DNA from: Ancylobacter lacus
GTDB taxonomy: Bacteria > Pseudomonadota > Alphaproteobacteria > Rhizobiales > Xanthobacteraceae
Length of the DNA stretch: 64,000 bases
Reading direction: 5' to 3'
NCBI RefSeq assembly: GCF_018390635.1
Contig: NZ_JAHBGE010000026.1
Span: forward strand, 1 to 64,000
Positions 33,664 through 42,770 of this stretch are shown here, piece by piece. Both the position numbers and the translations under genes were made by a program. The first letter of the stretch is position 1; each line of letters begins with the position of its first letter. The notes beneath the pieces were generated by a model. That model saw nothing but the letters and a program-made list of their open reading frames with translations. It searched no databases and had not been told where the DNA came from.

Positions 33664-34575
33664 TCAATAGCCGAGGAGATAGGGGTTGAACGCGGCCCGG
33701 CGGTAGGGCCCCTCCCCCATCAGCATGTCGAGGCCGAGGCTGGCGACATCGTCGGCCACCGGCTCCAGCCGCGGGTCCTTCTGCTGGTAGAGCACCTTCA
33801 CATAGGTGCGGCAGTTGTCGCAGGTCTCGGCCTTCACCGTGCCCGGCCCGCCCTCGATCTCCTGGTAGCCGATGCCCTTGGTCTGGCCGCAGCAGGTGCA
33901 GCGGATGCGGACATAGTTCCATAGCGTGTTGCAGAGCGAGCAGGCGCAGTAGCGCACGCCATGGGCCCGCGGCCATTCCACCACCAGCGAGGCGACCGGC
34001 GGACCGCCACAGGCCGGGCAGGCCCCCTCGCCCACCGGCACCAGCGCCGCGGCGTCAAGCCGGGCGGCGACGCGGGTGGCATGAAGTTCAAGCCCGGCGG
34101 CGACAAAGACGTGTTCGGCCAGCCGTTCCATCGGGATGGACTGGGCGAGAACGGCGGACACCATGGCCGCGAGGCCGGCACGGTCGCTGGCCACCACAGC
34201 CGCGAGCGCCTCGGCAGCGGCGGCGGGCTTGGGGATTGCGGCGGCGGCATCGAACAGCCGGTGCAACGTCGTCGCCAGCACATCGTCGAGGCCGAGAGCG
34301 GCGCGGTCGAGCGGCGGCATCTCGTGTTCGCGGGCCCGCGCCCGGACCGCGGGAGATGGCATCGCCGGCTCCGGCAGTTCCGCCAGCACGGCGGCCTGCG
34401 CATCGGCGAGCCCGGTGAGAAAGCGGAGATAGGGACCGATGGGGCTGGAGGGCGCCAGCTCCTCGAAGCGGCGGGCGCGCCGGGCGAAGACAACAGCGGG
34501 ATCCGGCGGGACCGCGAAATCGGGAATGGAGGGATCGCCGATGGCGGTCGGGTCCGGCTGGAGCAGATTCGTCAT
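33664..34575 (-). CDS. fdhE: Formate dehydrogenase accessory protein FdhE
   Basis: A 303-aa cytoplasmic maturation factor for respiratory formate dehydrogenases. The C-terminal rubredoxin-like half carries paired cysteines: [31 protein letters not shown], and CDNCRTY. The N-terminal part has [20 protein letters not shown]. FdhE is known to interact with the catalytic subunit and is required for activity. The ATG at 34575 with GAGGATGTG was preferred over an in-frame ATG 18 codons upstream. It sits between fdoI and selA in the same operon. Confidence 0.95.
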   Translation of the reverse strand: MTNLLQPDPTAIGDPSIPDFAVPPDPAVVFARRARRFEELAPSSPIGPYLRFLTGLADAQAAVLAELPEPAMPSPAVRARAREHEMPPLDRAALGLDDVLATTLHRLFDAAAAIPKPAAAAEALAAVVASDRAGLAAMVSAVLAQSIPMERLAEHVFVAAGLELHATRVAARLDAAALVPVGEGACPACGGPPVASLVVEWPRAHGVRYCACSLCNTLWNYVRIRCTCCGQTKGIGYQEIEGGPGTVKAETCDNCRTYVKVLYQQKDPRLEPVADDVASLGLDMLMGEGPYRRAAFNPYLLGY

Positions 34576-34653
34576 CACATCCTCACGAACCACACGGGCC
34601 ACGTAGAGAGAGGGGTCGGGCAGCGGCACCGGCAGACCCGGCGCCGCGACCGT

Positions 34654-35391
34654 TCATTCGGCCGGGGTGCGGCGACCCGGCTTCTGCACGAGTTCGCGCA
34701 GCCATTTGCGGTGGTGCCGCCACGCCCAGCCACCGGTGACATGGCCGCGGGTCATGGCGCTCAACGTGCCCCGCACCCAGATGGCGGCATAGACATGGAC
34801 AATCCAGACGCAGATCGCCACCACCGCGGCGATGGAATGCGCCAGGATGGCGACGCGCTTCTGCTCGATCGTGGTGAAGGAATAGAAATACTGGTCCCAC
34901 ATCACGATGCCGCTGGTGATCAGCAGCAGGATGAGCGCCGACATCGACCAGAACACCGCCTTCTGCCCGGCATTGTACTTGCCGACCTCGGGCAGCCGCT
35001 CTTCATGGCCGCCGAGCACGTCCGAAATCCGCGCCACCCAGACGCCGTCCTCCCGCGCCGGCAGGTTCGCCCGCCAGAAGCGGAAGAACAGGCCCATGAA
35101 GGAGAAGAACAGCACCACCCCGATCCAGGGATGGATGGCGCGGGTCCACTGTCCCCCGCCGAACAGGCCGGTGAGGAAGAACAGCTTCGGCGTGAACAGC
35201 GCCATGCCCGACAGGGCCAGCAGCACGAGGCTGACGGCCGTGATCCAGTGATTGATGCGGGCGGCGCCGGAATAGCGGTCCACCGTCACCGGCTTGCCCG
35301 GATGAACGGCGTCGCCGGGCTCGACGTCCGCCGGGACCGCGGCCGGAACCGCGTTGGGCATGATGATGGGGCGGGTCCGGTCGCGGCTCAT
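34654..35391 (-). CDS. fdoI: Formate dehydrogenase cytochrome b556 (gamma) subunit
   Basis: A 245-aa inner-membrane subunit with four hydrophobic helices: [60 protein letters not shown], and [20 protein letters not shown]. Histidines for two haem b groups are in INHWITA, HPWIG and HVYAA. It passes electrons from formate to the quinone pool. A cytoplasmic extension of about 45 residues precedes the first histidine. Its ATG overlaps the fdoH stop. Confidence 0.94.
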   Translation of the reverse strand: MSRDRTRPIIMPNAVPAAVPADVEPGDAVHPGKPVTVDRYSGAARINHWITAVSLVLLALSGMALFTPKLFFLTGLFGGGQWTRAIHPWIGVVLFFSFMGLFFRFWRANLPAREDGVWVARISDVLGGHEERLPEVGKYNAGQKAVFWSMSALILLLITSGIVMWDQYFYSFTTIEQKRVAILAHSIAAVVAICVWIVHVYAAIWVRGTLSAMTRGHVTGGWAWRHHRKWLRELVQKPGRRTPAE

Positions 35392-36329
35392 GTCGGCTTT
35401 CCTCCGGCAAGCTTCTCGGCCTCCGCCTCATCTTCCGGCGACACCCGGTTGGGCCCGGCGATGAGGTGGTGCACGAAACCGGCCGCCACCGCGAAGCCCA
35501 TGGCCGCGAGGCCGACATATTTCGTCACGCCCTTCCACGTCTCGACCAGCGGCGAGATCCGCGGGTTGTCCGGCAGGCCGGCATAGAGGCTGGGCTTGTC
35601 CGCGTGCTGGAGCACGTACATGACATGGGTGCCGCCGACGCCCTGCGGGTCGTAGAGGCCGGCATTGTCATAGCCGCGCGACTTCAGGTCCTTGATGCGG
35701 AAATCCGCCCAGTCCTTCATCTCGTCCTTGGTGCCGAACACGATGGCCTGGGTCGGGCACGCCTTCTGGCAGGCCGGCCCCTGGCCGACCGCGACACGGT
35801 CGGAACAGAGCGTGCACTTGTAGGCGGTGTGGTCGACCTTGGAGATGCGCGGGATGTTGAAGGGGCATCCCTTGATGCAGTAGCCGCAGCCGATGCAGTT
35901 CTCGTGGACGAAATCCACGATGCCGTTGGAATACTGCACGATGGCGCCGGGCGAGGGGCAGGCCTTGAGGCAGCCCGGATCGGCGCAGTGCATGCAGCCG
36001 TCCTTGCGGATGAGCCATTCGAGATTGTCGGTCTCGGGGTTCACCCACTCGGTAAAGCGCATCAGCGTGAAGCTGTTCTCCGTGAGGTCCGGCGGGTTGG
36101 TGTAGAAGCCGGTGTTGTAGCCGATCTCCTCATGCAGGTTGTTCCACTCGATGCAGGCGGCCTGGCACGCCTTGCAGCCGATGCATTTGGACACGTCGAT
36201 CAGCTTGGCGACCTCGGTCAGCCGGGTCGCGGGAGGGGTCACCTCCGAGGCGGAGCGGCGGACGAGATCGGCCTCGCCGAATTTCGGCGCGGGCGGGGTG
36301 ACGGGCGGGTTCGGAATGGCCGGAAACAT
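35388..36329 (-). CDS. fdoH: Formate dehydrogenase iron-sulfur (beta) subunit
   Basis: A 313-aa subunit with four [4Fe-4S] cysteine clusters: [50 protein letters not shown], and [21 protein letters not shown] single C-terminal helix ([20 protein letters not shown]) anchors it to the periplasmic face. It conducts electrons from the catalytic subunit to the cytochrome. TGAGGGAGG lies before the ATG. Thirteen base pairs separate it from fdoG. Confidence 0.96.
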   Translation of the reverse strand: MFPAIPNPPVTPPAPKFGEADLVRRSASEVTPPATRLTEVAKLIDVSKCIGCKACQAACIEWNNLHEEIGYNTGFYTNPPDLTENSFTLMRFTEWVNPETDNLEWLIRKDGCMHCADPGCLKACPSPGAIVQYSNGIVDFVHENCIGCGYCIKGCPFNIPRISKVDHTAYKCTLCSDRVAVGQGPACQKACPTQAIVFGTKDEMKDWADFRIKDLKSRGYDNAGLYDPQGVGGTHVMYVLQHADKPSLYAGLPDNPRISPLVETWKGVTKYVGLAAMGFAVAAGFVHHLIAGPNRVSPEDEAEAEKLAGGKPT

Positions 36330-36342
36330 GTCGCCGCCTCCC

Positions 36343-39300
36343 TCAAGCCGATGCCGGACCGGCGGACGCTTCGATGTTCACCAGAAACGCCTTGAACTCG
36401 GGCGTCTCGATGTTCGCGTCGCCGACATAGGGGGTGAGGACATTGGCGCCAAAGCCCTTGCGGGCCGCGCCGATGAATCCCCAGTGGATGGGTATGCCGA
36501 CGATGTGCACCGTCTTCCCGTCGCAGACGAGAGGCCGGATGCGCTTCGTCACCACGGTCTTGGCGAGGACCGAGCCGCGTTTGGACCAGACCCGCGACCA
36601 GCCGCCATTGGCGATGCCCTTCTCCTTCGCCAGCTCTTCCGAGATTTCGACGAAGAACTCCGGCTGCAGCACCGAATTCACGTGGTTGTTCTTGGTCCAG
36701 TAATGGAAATGCTCGGTCAGCCGGTAGGAGGTCGCGGCATAGGGGAATTCCGGCGAGGCGGTCTCGGCGAACTGGGCGAGGTCGTCCTTGAACACCCGGG
36801 CCACCGGATTGCCCTTGATCTTCGGGGCGATGACGTTGACCACCGGGCTCTCGAACGGCTCGTAATGCGCCGGGAACGGGCCGTCCCGCATCATCCCCCG
36901 GGTGAACAGGCGGGAGACGCCTTCCGGGTTCATGATGAACGGGCCGACATCGCGCGGCTTGGCGGTCGGCGCGATGTCCGGCACGTCGTAGCCGCTCCAC
37001 TTGGTGCCGTCCCACTCGATCAGCTTGCGGGAGGGGTCCCACGGCTTGCCGTCGAGGTCGCAGGAGGCGCGGTTGTAGAGGATGCGCCGGTTCGCTGGCC
37101 AGGCGAACGACCATTTGAGATAGGTGCCGGTGTCGCCGGGATCGGAATTGTCGCGGCGGGCCATCATGTTGCCGGCCTCGGTGTAGCAGCCGGTGAAGAT
37201 CCAGCAGCCCGCCGCGGTCGAGCCGTCGTCGCGCAGGGCGCCGAAGGTGGCGAGCTGCTTGCCGGCCTCCAGCACCTTCTTGGTGGGGTCGTTGGGGTCG
37301 AGCACGTCGGAGACGACATAGCCGTTCATCTCCTTCGCCAGCTCGTCGGCGGTCGGCTCCTCCGGATTGGCGTAGTTCCAGGTGAGGTTGAGGATGGGAT
37401 CGGGGAAGGCCCCGCCCTCCTTCCGGTACAGCTCCTTCAGGCGCAGATGGATGTTCGCCAGGATGAAGCTGTCGGTCCGCGCCTCGCCGGGGGGCGAGCC
37501 CGCCGGCCAGTGCCACTGCAGCCAGCGGCCCGAATTCACCAGCGAGCCTTCGTCTTCGGCAAAGCAGGTGGTCGGGAGCTGGATCACCTCGGTCTGGATC
37601 GCGGCGGGATCGGCGGCGTTGTAGATGCCGTGGTTCTCCCAGAACCGCGCGGTCTCCGTCTCCAGCGGGTCCATGATCACGAGGAGCTTCAGCCGGGCGA
37701 GCGATTCCGCCAGCTTGGCCTTGTTGGGGAAGGCCTGGAGCGGGTTGAAGCCCTGGCAGAAATACACGTTCATCTTGCCCTGGTGCATCAGCTCGAAGGC
37801 ACGCAGGACGTCGTAGGACGGCACGTCGAGCTTGGGCAGCCACTGATAGGCGTAGTCGTTGGCCGGCGTCGCCGCCGCACCCCACATCGCCTTCTGGAAG
37901 CTGACGAAGAACTTCCGGTAGTTCTGCCAGTAGCTCATCTGGTTCGGCCGCAGCGGCTTGAAGCCGCGGGTCGACATGTAGGTGGGGAAGTCCGCTTCCT
38001 TTTCCGTGGGGATCGTCAGGTAGCCCGGGATCAGGTTCGACATCAGCCCGAGATCGGTCAGGCCCTGGATGTTGGAGTGACCGCGCAGCGCGTTCATGCC
38101 GCCGCCGCGCACGCCGATATTGCCGAGGATGAGCTGGACCATCGCCATGGCGCGGATGTTCTGCGCGCCCTTGGAATGCTGGGTCCAGCCCAGCGCGTAC
38201 ATCGAGGTCATCGTCCGGGTCGGGGACGAGCACTCCGCGATCATCTCGCAGATCTTGAGGAACTTGTCCTTCGGCGTGCCGCAGATGCGGTTCACCATCT
38301 CGGGCGTGTAGACCGAGACGTGCTGCTTCAGCAGGTTCCAGACGCAGCGCGGGTTCTGCAGGGTCTCGTCGACCACGGCATAGCCGTCCTCGCCGATGAC
38401 ATAGTCCCAGCTCGAGCGGTTGTAGTCGCGCTTGACCTCGTCATAGCCGGTGAACAGGCCGTCCTGATAGGCAAAGCCGTCCTTCACGACATAGGCCGCG
38501 TTGGTGAAGGCCTTCACATAGTCCCACTGCACCTTGTCGTTCTGGATGCAGTAATTGATGACGCCCAGCAGGAAGGCGATGTCGCTGCCCTGGCGGATGG
38601 GGGCGTAATAGTCCGACACCGCGGCCGAGCGGGTGTAGCGCGGATCGACGACGATCAGCTTGGCACCGCGATTTGCCTTGGCCTCTGTCACCCATTTGAA
38701 GCCGCACGGATGCGCTTCGGCGGCATTGCCGCCCATGATGACGACGAGGTCGGTGTTCTTGATGTCCGTCCAGGCGTTGGTCATGGCGCCACGGCCGAAT
38801 GTTGGGGCGAGACTCGCCACCGTCGGGCCGTGTCAGACGCGTGCCTGGTTGTCGAACACCAGCATGCCCGTGCTGCGCACCACCTTGTACGTGCACCAGG
38901 CTGTTTCGTTGGTCGTGGCGGAGGCGGCGAGGAAGCCGGTGGTGGTCCACCGGTTCACCGTCACGCCGTCCTTGTTGGTCGCGACGAAATTGGCGTCGCG
39001 ATCGTCCTTCATGGCGCGGGCGATCTTGTCGAAGGCCTCGTCCCAGGAGATCGGCTCGAAGCTGGCGGCGCCGGCCTTGCGCAGCATCGGCCGGGTGAGG
39101 CGGGTCTTGGCGTGCACGATGTCGAGCAGCGCCGCGCCCTTGGGGCAGAGCGTGCCGCGGTTGGTCGGGTGGTCGCTGTCACCCTCGATATGGGTGATGT
39201 CAGCCCTCTCGCCCTTCCGCAGGTCGCCCTTGGAATAGATGATGATGCCGCAGGCCACCGAGCAATAGGTGCAGGTGTTCCGGGTTTCGGTGGTGTTCGC

Positions 39301-39432
39301 GAGCTTGAAGGGCCGGATGGCGGCGGCCATCGCCTGCTCCACCTCGCCGAAGCCCATGGCCCCCAGCGTGGTGCCCGCGAGCCCCGCGCCTGCCGTTCGC
39401 AAGAACGCGCGGCGCGACAACTCCATGTTCAT
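36343..39432 (-). CDS. fdoG: Formate dehydrogenase catalytic subunit, selenocysteine-containing
   Basis: A 1029-aa molybdenum/tungsten bis-pterin enzyme oxidising formate to CO2 in the periplasm. It starts with a Tat signal ([16 protein letters not shown]). The [4Fe-4S] motif CTYCSVACG is near residue 52, with [10 protein letters not shown] after it. An in-frame TGA at 38833-38835 is residue 200: the flanks [22 protein letters not shown] are those of the Sec site in E. coli FdnG/FdoG. Automated calls split the gene here into 208-aa and 825-aa pieces. Later come [15 protein letters not shown] and [13 protein letters not shown]. The start at 39432 has GGGAGGAACTCGA in front. It is the first gene of an operon that also encodes the Sec machinery. 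Confidence 0.97.
38795..38826 (-). promoter_or_regulatory. SECIS element downstream of the fdoG UGA codon
   Basis: Starting seven bases past the UGA, the mRNA can fold with a lower pairing CCGA/TCGG and an apical hairpin GGCGA-GTC-TCGCC (38806-38818). The loop context AGUCU parallels the GGUCU loop of the E. coli fdhF SECIS bound by SelB. Position and shape fit a bacterial SECIS. Confidence 0.85.
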
Positions 39433-39752
39433 TCGAGTTCCTCCCAGAACCATCGACAAACGCGGATGGGAATGACCCCGCCGGGGTACGTCAGGGCAAC
39501 ACGCTATTTTTTAGAGCCTCCAATGTCAAACTGGAGCAGGCCGCGCCAGGCCGCGAAAAATCATGCAATTGCAACATTTTACCTTGCACCGCAGCACACG
39601 CGGGCGTGACCGGCGGCAGGATTGACGCGCTCTTCGTCGGGCGATTACAAAAATCTATCGTGATCGCGCTCAAGGCTCCCGCGTGGCGGGGCGTCACCTT
39701 TCGACATCGCCCGCGCTGCCGCCTGCGGCGCGCGGAAGAGGGAACGCTGCGC
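39433..39752. promoter_or_regulatory. Divergent promoter region of the formate dehydrogenase operon
   Basis: A 320-bp region between fdoG and the TlpA-like gene. AT-rich parts at 39500-39520 and 39555-39585 include the 10-bp palindrome TGCAATTGCA (39564-39573) and CTCCA-N9-TGGAG (39518-39536). Either could be an operator. I found no TTGAT-N4-ATCAA box and no clear sigma-54 site. Confidence 0.45.
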
Positions 39753-40376
39753 GTGGCGGGAGGCGGGCAGGCGCGACGCGGTCTGCCCCGCTCCTCGTGT
39801 GCCGGCCTCGCCACGGTCCTTCTGCTTTCCGCGGGCCTTACAGCGTCCTTGCCCGCCCGCGCCGATGCCGTGCTGGCGCCGCTGCCGGCCGGCGCGCCCG
39901 CCCCCGCCCTTGCGCTGCCGGCGCTGCAGGGTGATGTGCAGGCCCCCTTCGGCCGCCAGCCCGTCCTGGTGCACTTTTTCGCGACCTGGTGCGCACCCTG
40001 TCGGGAGGAGCTGGCGGCGCTGGACCGGCTGGCGCGCGCCCGCCCGCCGGGCAGTCCGGCAATCCTCGCCATCGATGTCGGCGAGCCGGTGGTGCGGGTG
40101 CGCCGCTTCTTCGCCGGGAAACCTCCAGCCTTCCCGGTCCTCATCGACGAAGGCCGCGAGACCATGGCCCTCTGGAAGGTCGAGGTGCTGCCCTCGACCT
40201 ATCTCGTCGATCCCGGCGGCCGCATCGCCCATGTCGCCACCGGCCCGGTGGCGTGGGACGACGATGCCGCATCCCGCCTGCTCGATGCTCTCGCCGCCGG
40301 CAGGCCGGTCGCCTCCACGGCCCTGCCCGAAGCCCCTCCGCCGCCCGATTCCAGCTCATCCGGGAGTGAACCATGA
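39753..40376 (+). CDS. TlpA-like periplasmic thioredoxin-fold protein
   Basis: A 207-aa thiol:disulfide protein. A signal segment (SSCAGLATVLLLSAGLTASL then PARA) precedes a thioredoxin fold with active site HFFATWCAPCREELAALDRL near residue 75 and the cis-Pro region VEVLPSTYLVDPGGRIAHV. Such proteins reduce periplasmic disulfides, for example in cytochrome or cofactor maturation. The start is GTG at 39753, behind AGAGGGAA; an upstream in-frame ATG would add about 50 non-homologous residues. Its stop overlaps the start of the transglutaminase-like gene (ATGA). Confidence 0.82.
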   Translation: MAGGGQARRGLPRSSCAGLATVLLLSAGLTASLPARADAVLAPLPAGAPAPALALPALQGDVQAPFGRQPVLVHFFATWCAPCREELAALDRLARARPPGSPAILAIDVGEPVVRVRRFFAGKPPAFPVLIDEGRETMALWKVEVLPSTYLVDPGGRIAHVATGPVAWDDDAASRLLDALAAGRPVASTALPEAPPPPDSSSSGSEP

Positions 40377-41512
40377 CCAGCCGCCGCGATCTGCTCAAAG
40401 CCGGAGCCGGCCTTGCCGCCGCCCTCGGCCTTTCCCGTGCTGCCTTCGCCCAGTCCGCCGCCGGTCCCGCGGTGGCGGGCGCCGTGCCCTTCGAGCCGAA
40501 GCCGGGGTCGTGGCGGAACTTCCAGGTGGTGACGACGCTGAACGTCGCCGCGCCGCCCGGCGCCGCCGGCCCCGCCCAGGCTTGGGTGCCGCTGCCCTCC
40601 TACAGCGCCGACGACTGGTTCCGGCCGGCCGGCAACAGCTGGACCACCAATGCCGCCGCCGCCGAGGTCGTGACCGACCCCGTCTACGGCGCGCAGATGC
40701 TGCACCTGACCTGGAAGGACGGGCAGGCGGACCCGACCGTCGCGATCACCTCCCGCTTCGCCACGCGCGACCGCGCCACCGATTTCTCACGCCCCGGCAG
40801 CGTCGCGCCGCTCTCCGCCGAGGAGCGCGCCCTGTTCCTGCGCGCCACCGACCTCATTCCCACCGACGGGCTGGTGAAGGAGACCTCCGACCGCATCACC
40901 GCGGGCAAGAGCGGGGACCTCGACAAGGCCCGCGCCATCTACGAATGGATGGTGGAGAACACCTATCGCAACGCCGCCACCCGTGGCTGCGGCACCGGCG
41001 ACATCGCCTCGCTGCTGAAGAGCGGCAATCTCGGTGGCAAATGCGCCGATCTCAACGCGCTCTATGTCGGGCTCGTGCGCGCCGCCGGCATTCCCGCCCG
41101 CGACATTTACGGGCTGCGGGTGGCGCCCTCGAAATTCGGCTACAAGAGCCTCGGCGCCAACTCGGAAGTCGTCAGCAAGTCCCAGCACTGCCGTTCGGAA
41201 GTGTGGCTGGAGGGCTTCGGCTGGGTCGCCACCGATCCCGCCGACGTGCGCAAGGTCGTGCTGGAGGAGCCGCCCGGGAAGAACGCGCTCGACGACGCCA
41301 AGGTCACCGCCGTCCGCGCCGCGCTGTTCGGCGCGTGGGAAGGCAACTGGCTGGCCTATAATGACGGGCACGACATCACCCTGCCCGGCTCCGGCGGCCA
41401 CAAGCTCGGCTTCCTGATGTACCCGCAGGCGCAGGTGGCGAGCCTGTCGCTCGATTGCCTCGATCCCGACAGCTTCAAATATGTGATCCGGGCGAGCGAG
41501 TTCGCGGCCTAG
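40373..41512 (+). CDS. Tat-exported transglutaminase-like protein
   Basis: A 379-aa protein. The N-terminus TSRRDLLKAGAGLAAALGLS is a twin-arginine signal. The C-terminal part is a transglutaminase/protease-like domain with the Cys-His-Asp set in GGKCADLNALYVGLVRAAG (near 223), SKSQHCRSEVWLEGFGW (near 271) and VATDPAD (near 287). A front domain of about 140 residues (AWVPLPSYSADDWFR, YGAQMLHLTWKDGQ) is of the beta-sandwich kind often fused to such domains. It is translated with the TlpA-like protein, which could keep its cysteine reduced. The role is unknown; a periplasmic protease or amide hydrolase is as likely as a cross-linker. Confidence 0.82.
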   Translation: MTSRRDLLKAGAGLAAALGLSRAAFAQSAAGPAVAGAVPFEPKPGSWRNFQVVTTLNVAAPPGAAGPAQAWVPLPSYSADDWFRPAGNSWTTNAAAAEVVTDPVYGAQMLHLTWKDGQADPTVAITSRFATRDRATDFSRPGSVAPLSAEERALFLRATDLIPTDGLVKETSDRITAGKSGDLDKARAIYEWMVENTYRNAATRGCGTGDIASLLKSGNLGGKCADLNALYVGLVRAAGIPARDIYGLRVAPSKFGYKSLGANSEVVSKSQHCRSEVWLEGFGWVATDPADVRKVVLEEPPGKNALDDAKVTAVRAALFGAWEGNWLAYNDGHDITLPGSGGHKLGFLMYPQAQVASLSLDCLDPDSFKYVIRASEFAA

Positions 41513-41593
41513 CCGCGCCGGCGGCCGAAAACCGGCTCTGCGCCTTCGCCCGCCGGCCTCCTGCCGCCTTTCCCGCCTGACCGGAGTTCCGCC

Positions 41594-42652
41594 ATGCTCG
41601 ACACCCCCGCCCCCGCCGCGCTGCGGCTCACAAGCCTCGCCCATGGCGGGGGCTGCGGCTGCAAGCTGTCTCCGGCGGTGCTGCACGACCTCCTGGCGGA
41701 CCAGCCGACGGCGGGGCCCTTCGCCCGGCTGTTGGTGGGCACCGAGACCGGCGACGACGCCGCCGTCTGGGCGCTGGACGAGGACACCTGCCTGATCGCC
41801 ACCACGGATTTCTTCATGCCGATGGTGGACGATCCCTTCCAGTTCGGCCGCATCGCCGCGACCAACGCCATTTCCGACGTCTATGCGATGGGAGGCAAGC
41901 CATTGCTGGCGCTCGCCATTCTCGGCATGCCGCTCGGCAAGATCCCGGTGGATATGGTCCGCGAGATCCTGAAAGGAGGCGCCAGCATCGCGGCGGAGGC
42001 CGGTATTCCGGTGGCGGGCGGGCATTCCATCGATTCGCCCGAGCCGATCTACGGCCTCGCCGTCGTCGGCACCGCGCCGCGCGCCGCCATCCGCCGGAAC
42101 GCCGGCGCGCGGGCGGGCGACGCGCTGATCCTCACCAAGCCGCTCGGGGTCGGCATCTATTCCGCCGCCTTCAAGAAACAGGCGCTGTCGCCCGCCGCCT
42201 ATGCCGAGATGATCGCCAGCATGACCCTGCTGAACCGGGTCGGCCCCCGGCTCGGCGGCGAGGCGTCGGTGCACGCGCTCACCGACGTGACCGGCTTCGG
42301 CATTCTCGGCCATGGCCTTGAAGTTGCTCGCGGATCGGGCCTCGCCCTCGAGCTGCGGCTCGACGCCCTGCCCCTGCTCGCCGAGGCCGCGGCGCTGGCG
42401 GAGGCCGGCTTCGTGACGGGCGCCTCGCACCGCAACTGGGCGAGCTATGGCGCGGCGGTGACCCTGCCCGCCGGCCTGCCGGAGTCCCGGCGCCACCTCC
42501 TCACCGACCCGCAGACCTCCGGCGGGCTGCTGGTGGCCTGCGCGCCGGAGGCGGCGGAAGGGCTGCTCGCCGGCATCCGCGTCGAGGGATTTCCCCACGC
42601 CGCGATCATCGGCGAGGCGGTGGCGGGCCCGGCGGCGGTGCGGATGGTGTGA
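41594..42652 (+). CDS. selD: Selenide, water dikinase SelD
   Basis: A 352-aa enzyme that makes selenophosphate from selenide and ATP, the selenium donor for SelA. The active-site loop is [14 protein letters not shown], with catalytic Cys21 and Lys24; here the residue is Cys, not Sec. Further motifs are [60 protein letters not shown], and [20 protein letters not shown]. Length matches the family (about 347). It is on the opposite strand to selAB, 80 bp after the transglutaminase-like gene. It completes the Sec pathway in this window. Confidence 0.96.
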   Translation: MLDTPAPAALRLTSLAHGGGCGCKLSPAVLHDLLADQPTAGPFARLLVGTETGDDAAVWALDEDTCLIATTDFFMPMVDDPFQFGRIAATNAISDVYAMGGKPLLALAILGMPLGKIPVDMVREILKGGASIAAEAGIPVAGGHSIDSPEPIYGLAVVGTAPRAAIRRNAGARAGDALILTKPLGVGIYSAAFKKQALSPAAYAEMIASMTLLNRVGPRLGGEASVHALTDVTGFGILGHGLEVARGSGLALELRLDALPLLAEAAALAEAGFVTGASHRNWASYGAAVTLPAGLPESRRHLLTDPQTSGGLLVACAPEAAEGLLAGIRVEGFPHAAIIGEAVAGPAAVRMV

Positions 42653-42770
42653 CCGGTGAGGTGGAGGATGTGTCCATCCACAGTCGCCGACGGCCGAAGC
42701 CGGGGCGCCATTGGCAGCGGCGGCGGCGGCGCCTAAATTCCCGCCCCCGCGACGCGCAGACGAGACCGCC

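Noticed and set aside
38833-38835. Nonsense mutation making fdoG a pseudogene
   Set aside because: The TGA sits exactly at the Sec position of the family, is followed by a SECIS hairpin, and all sel genes are next to it.
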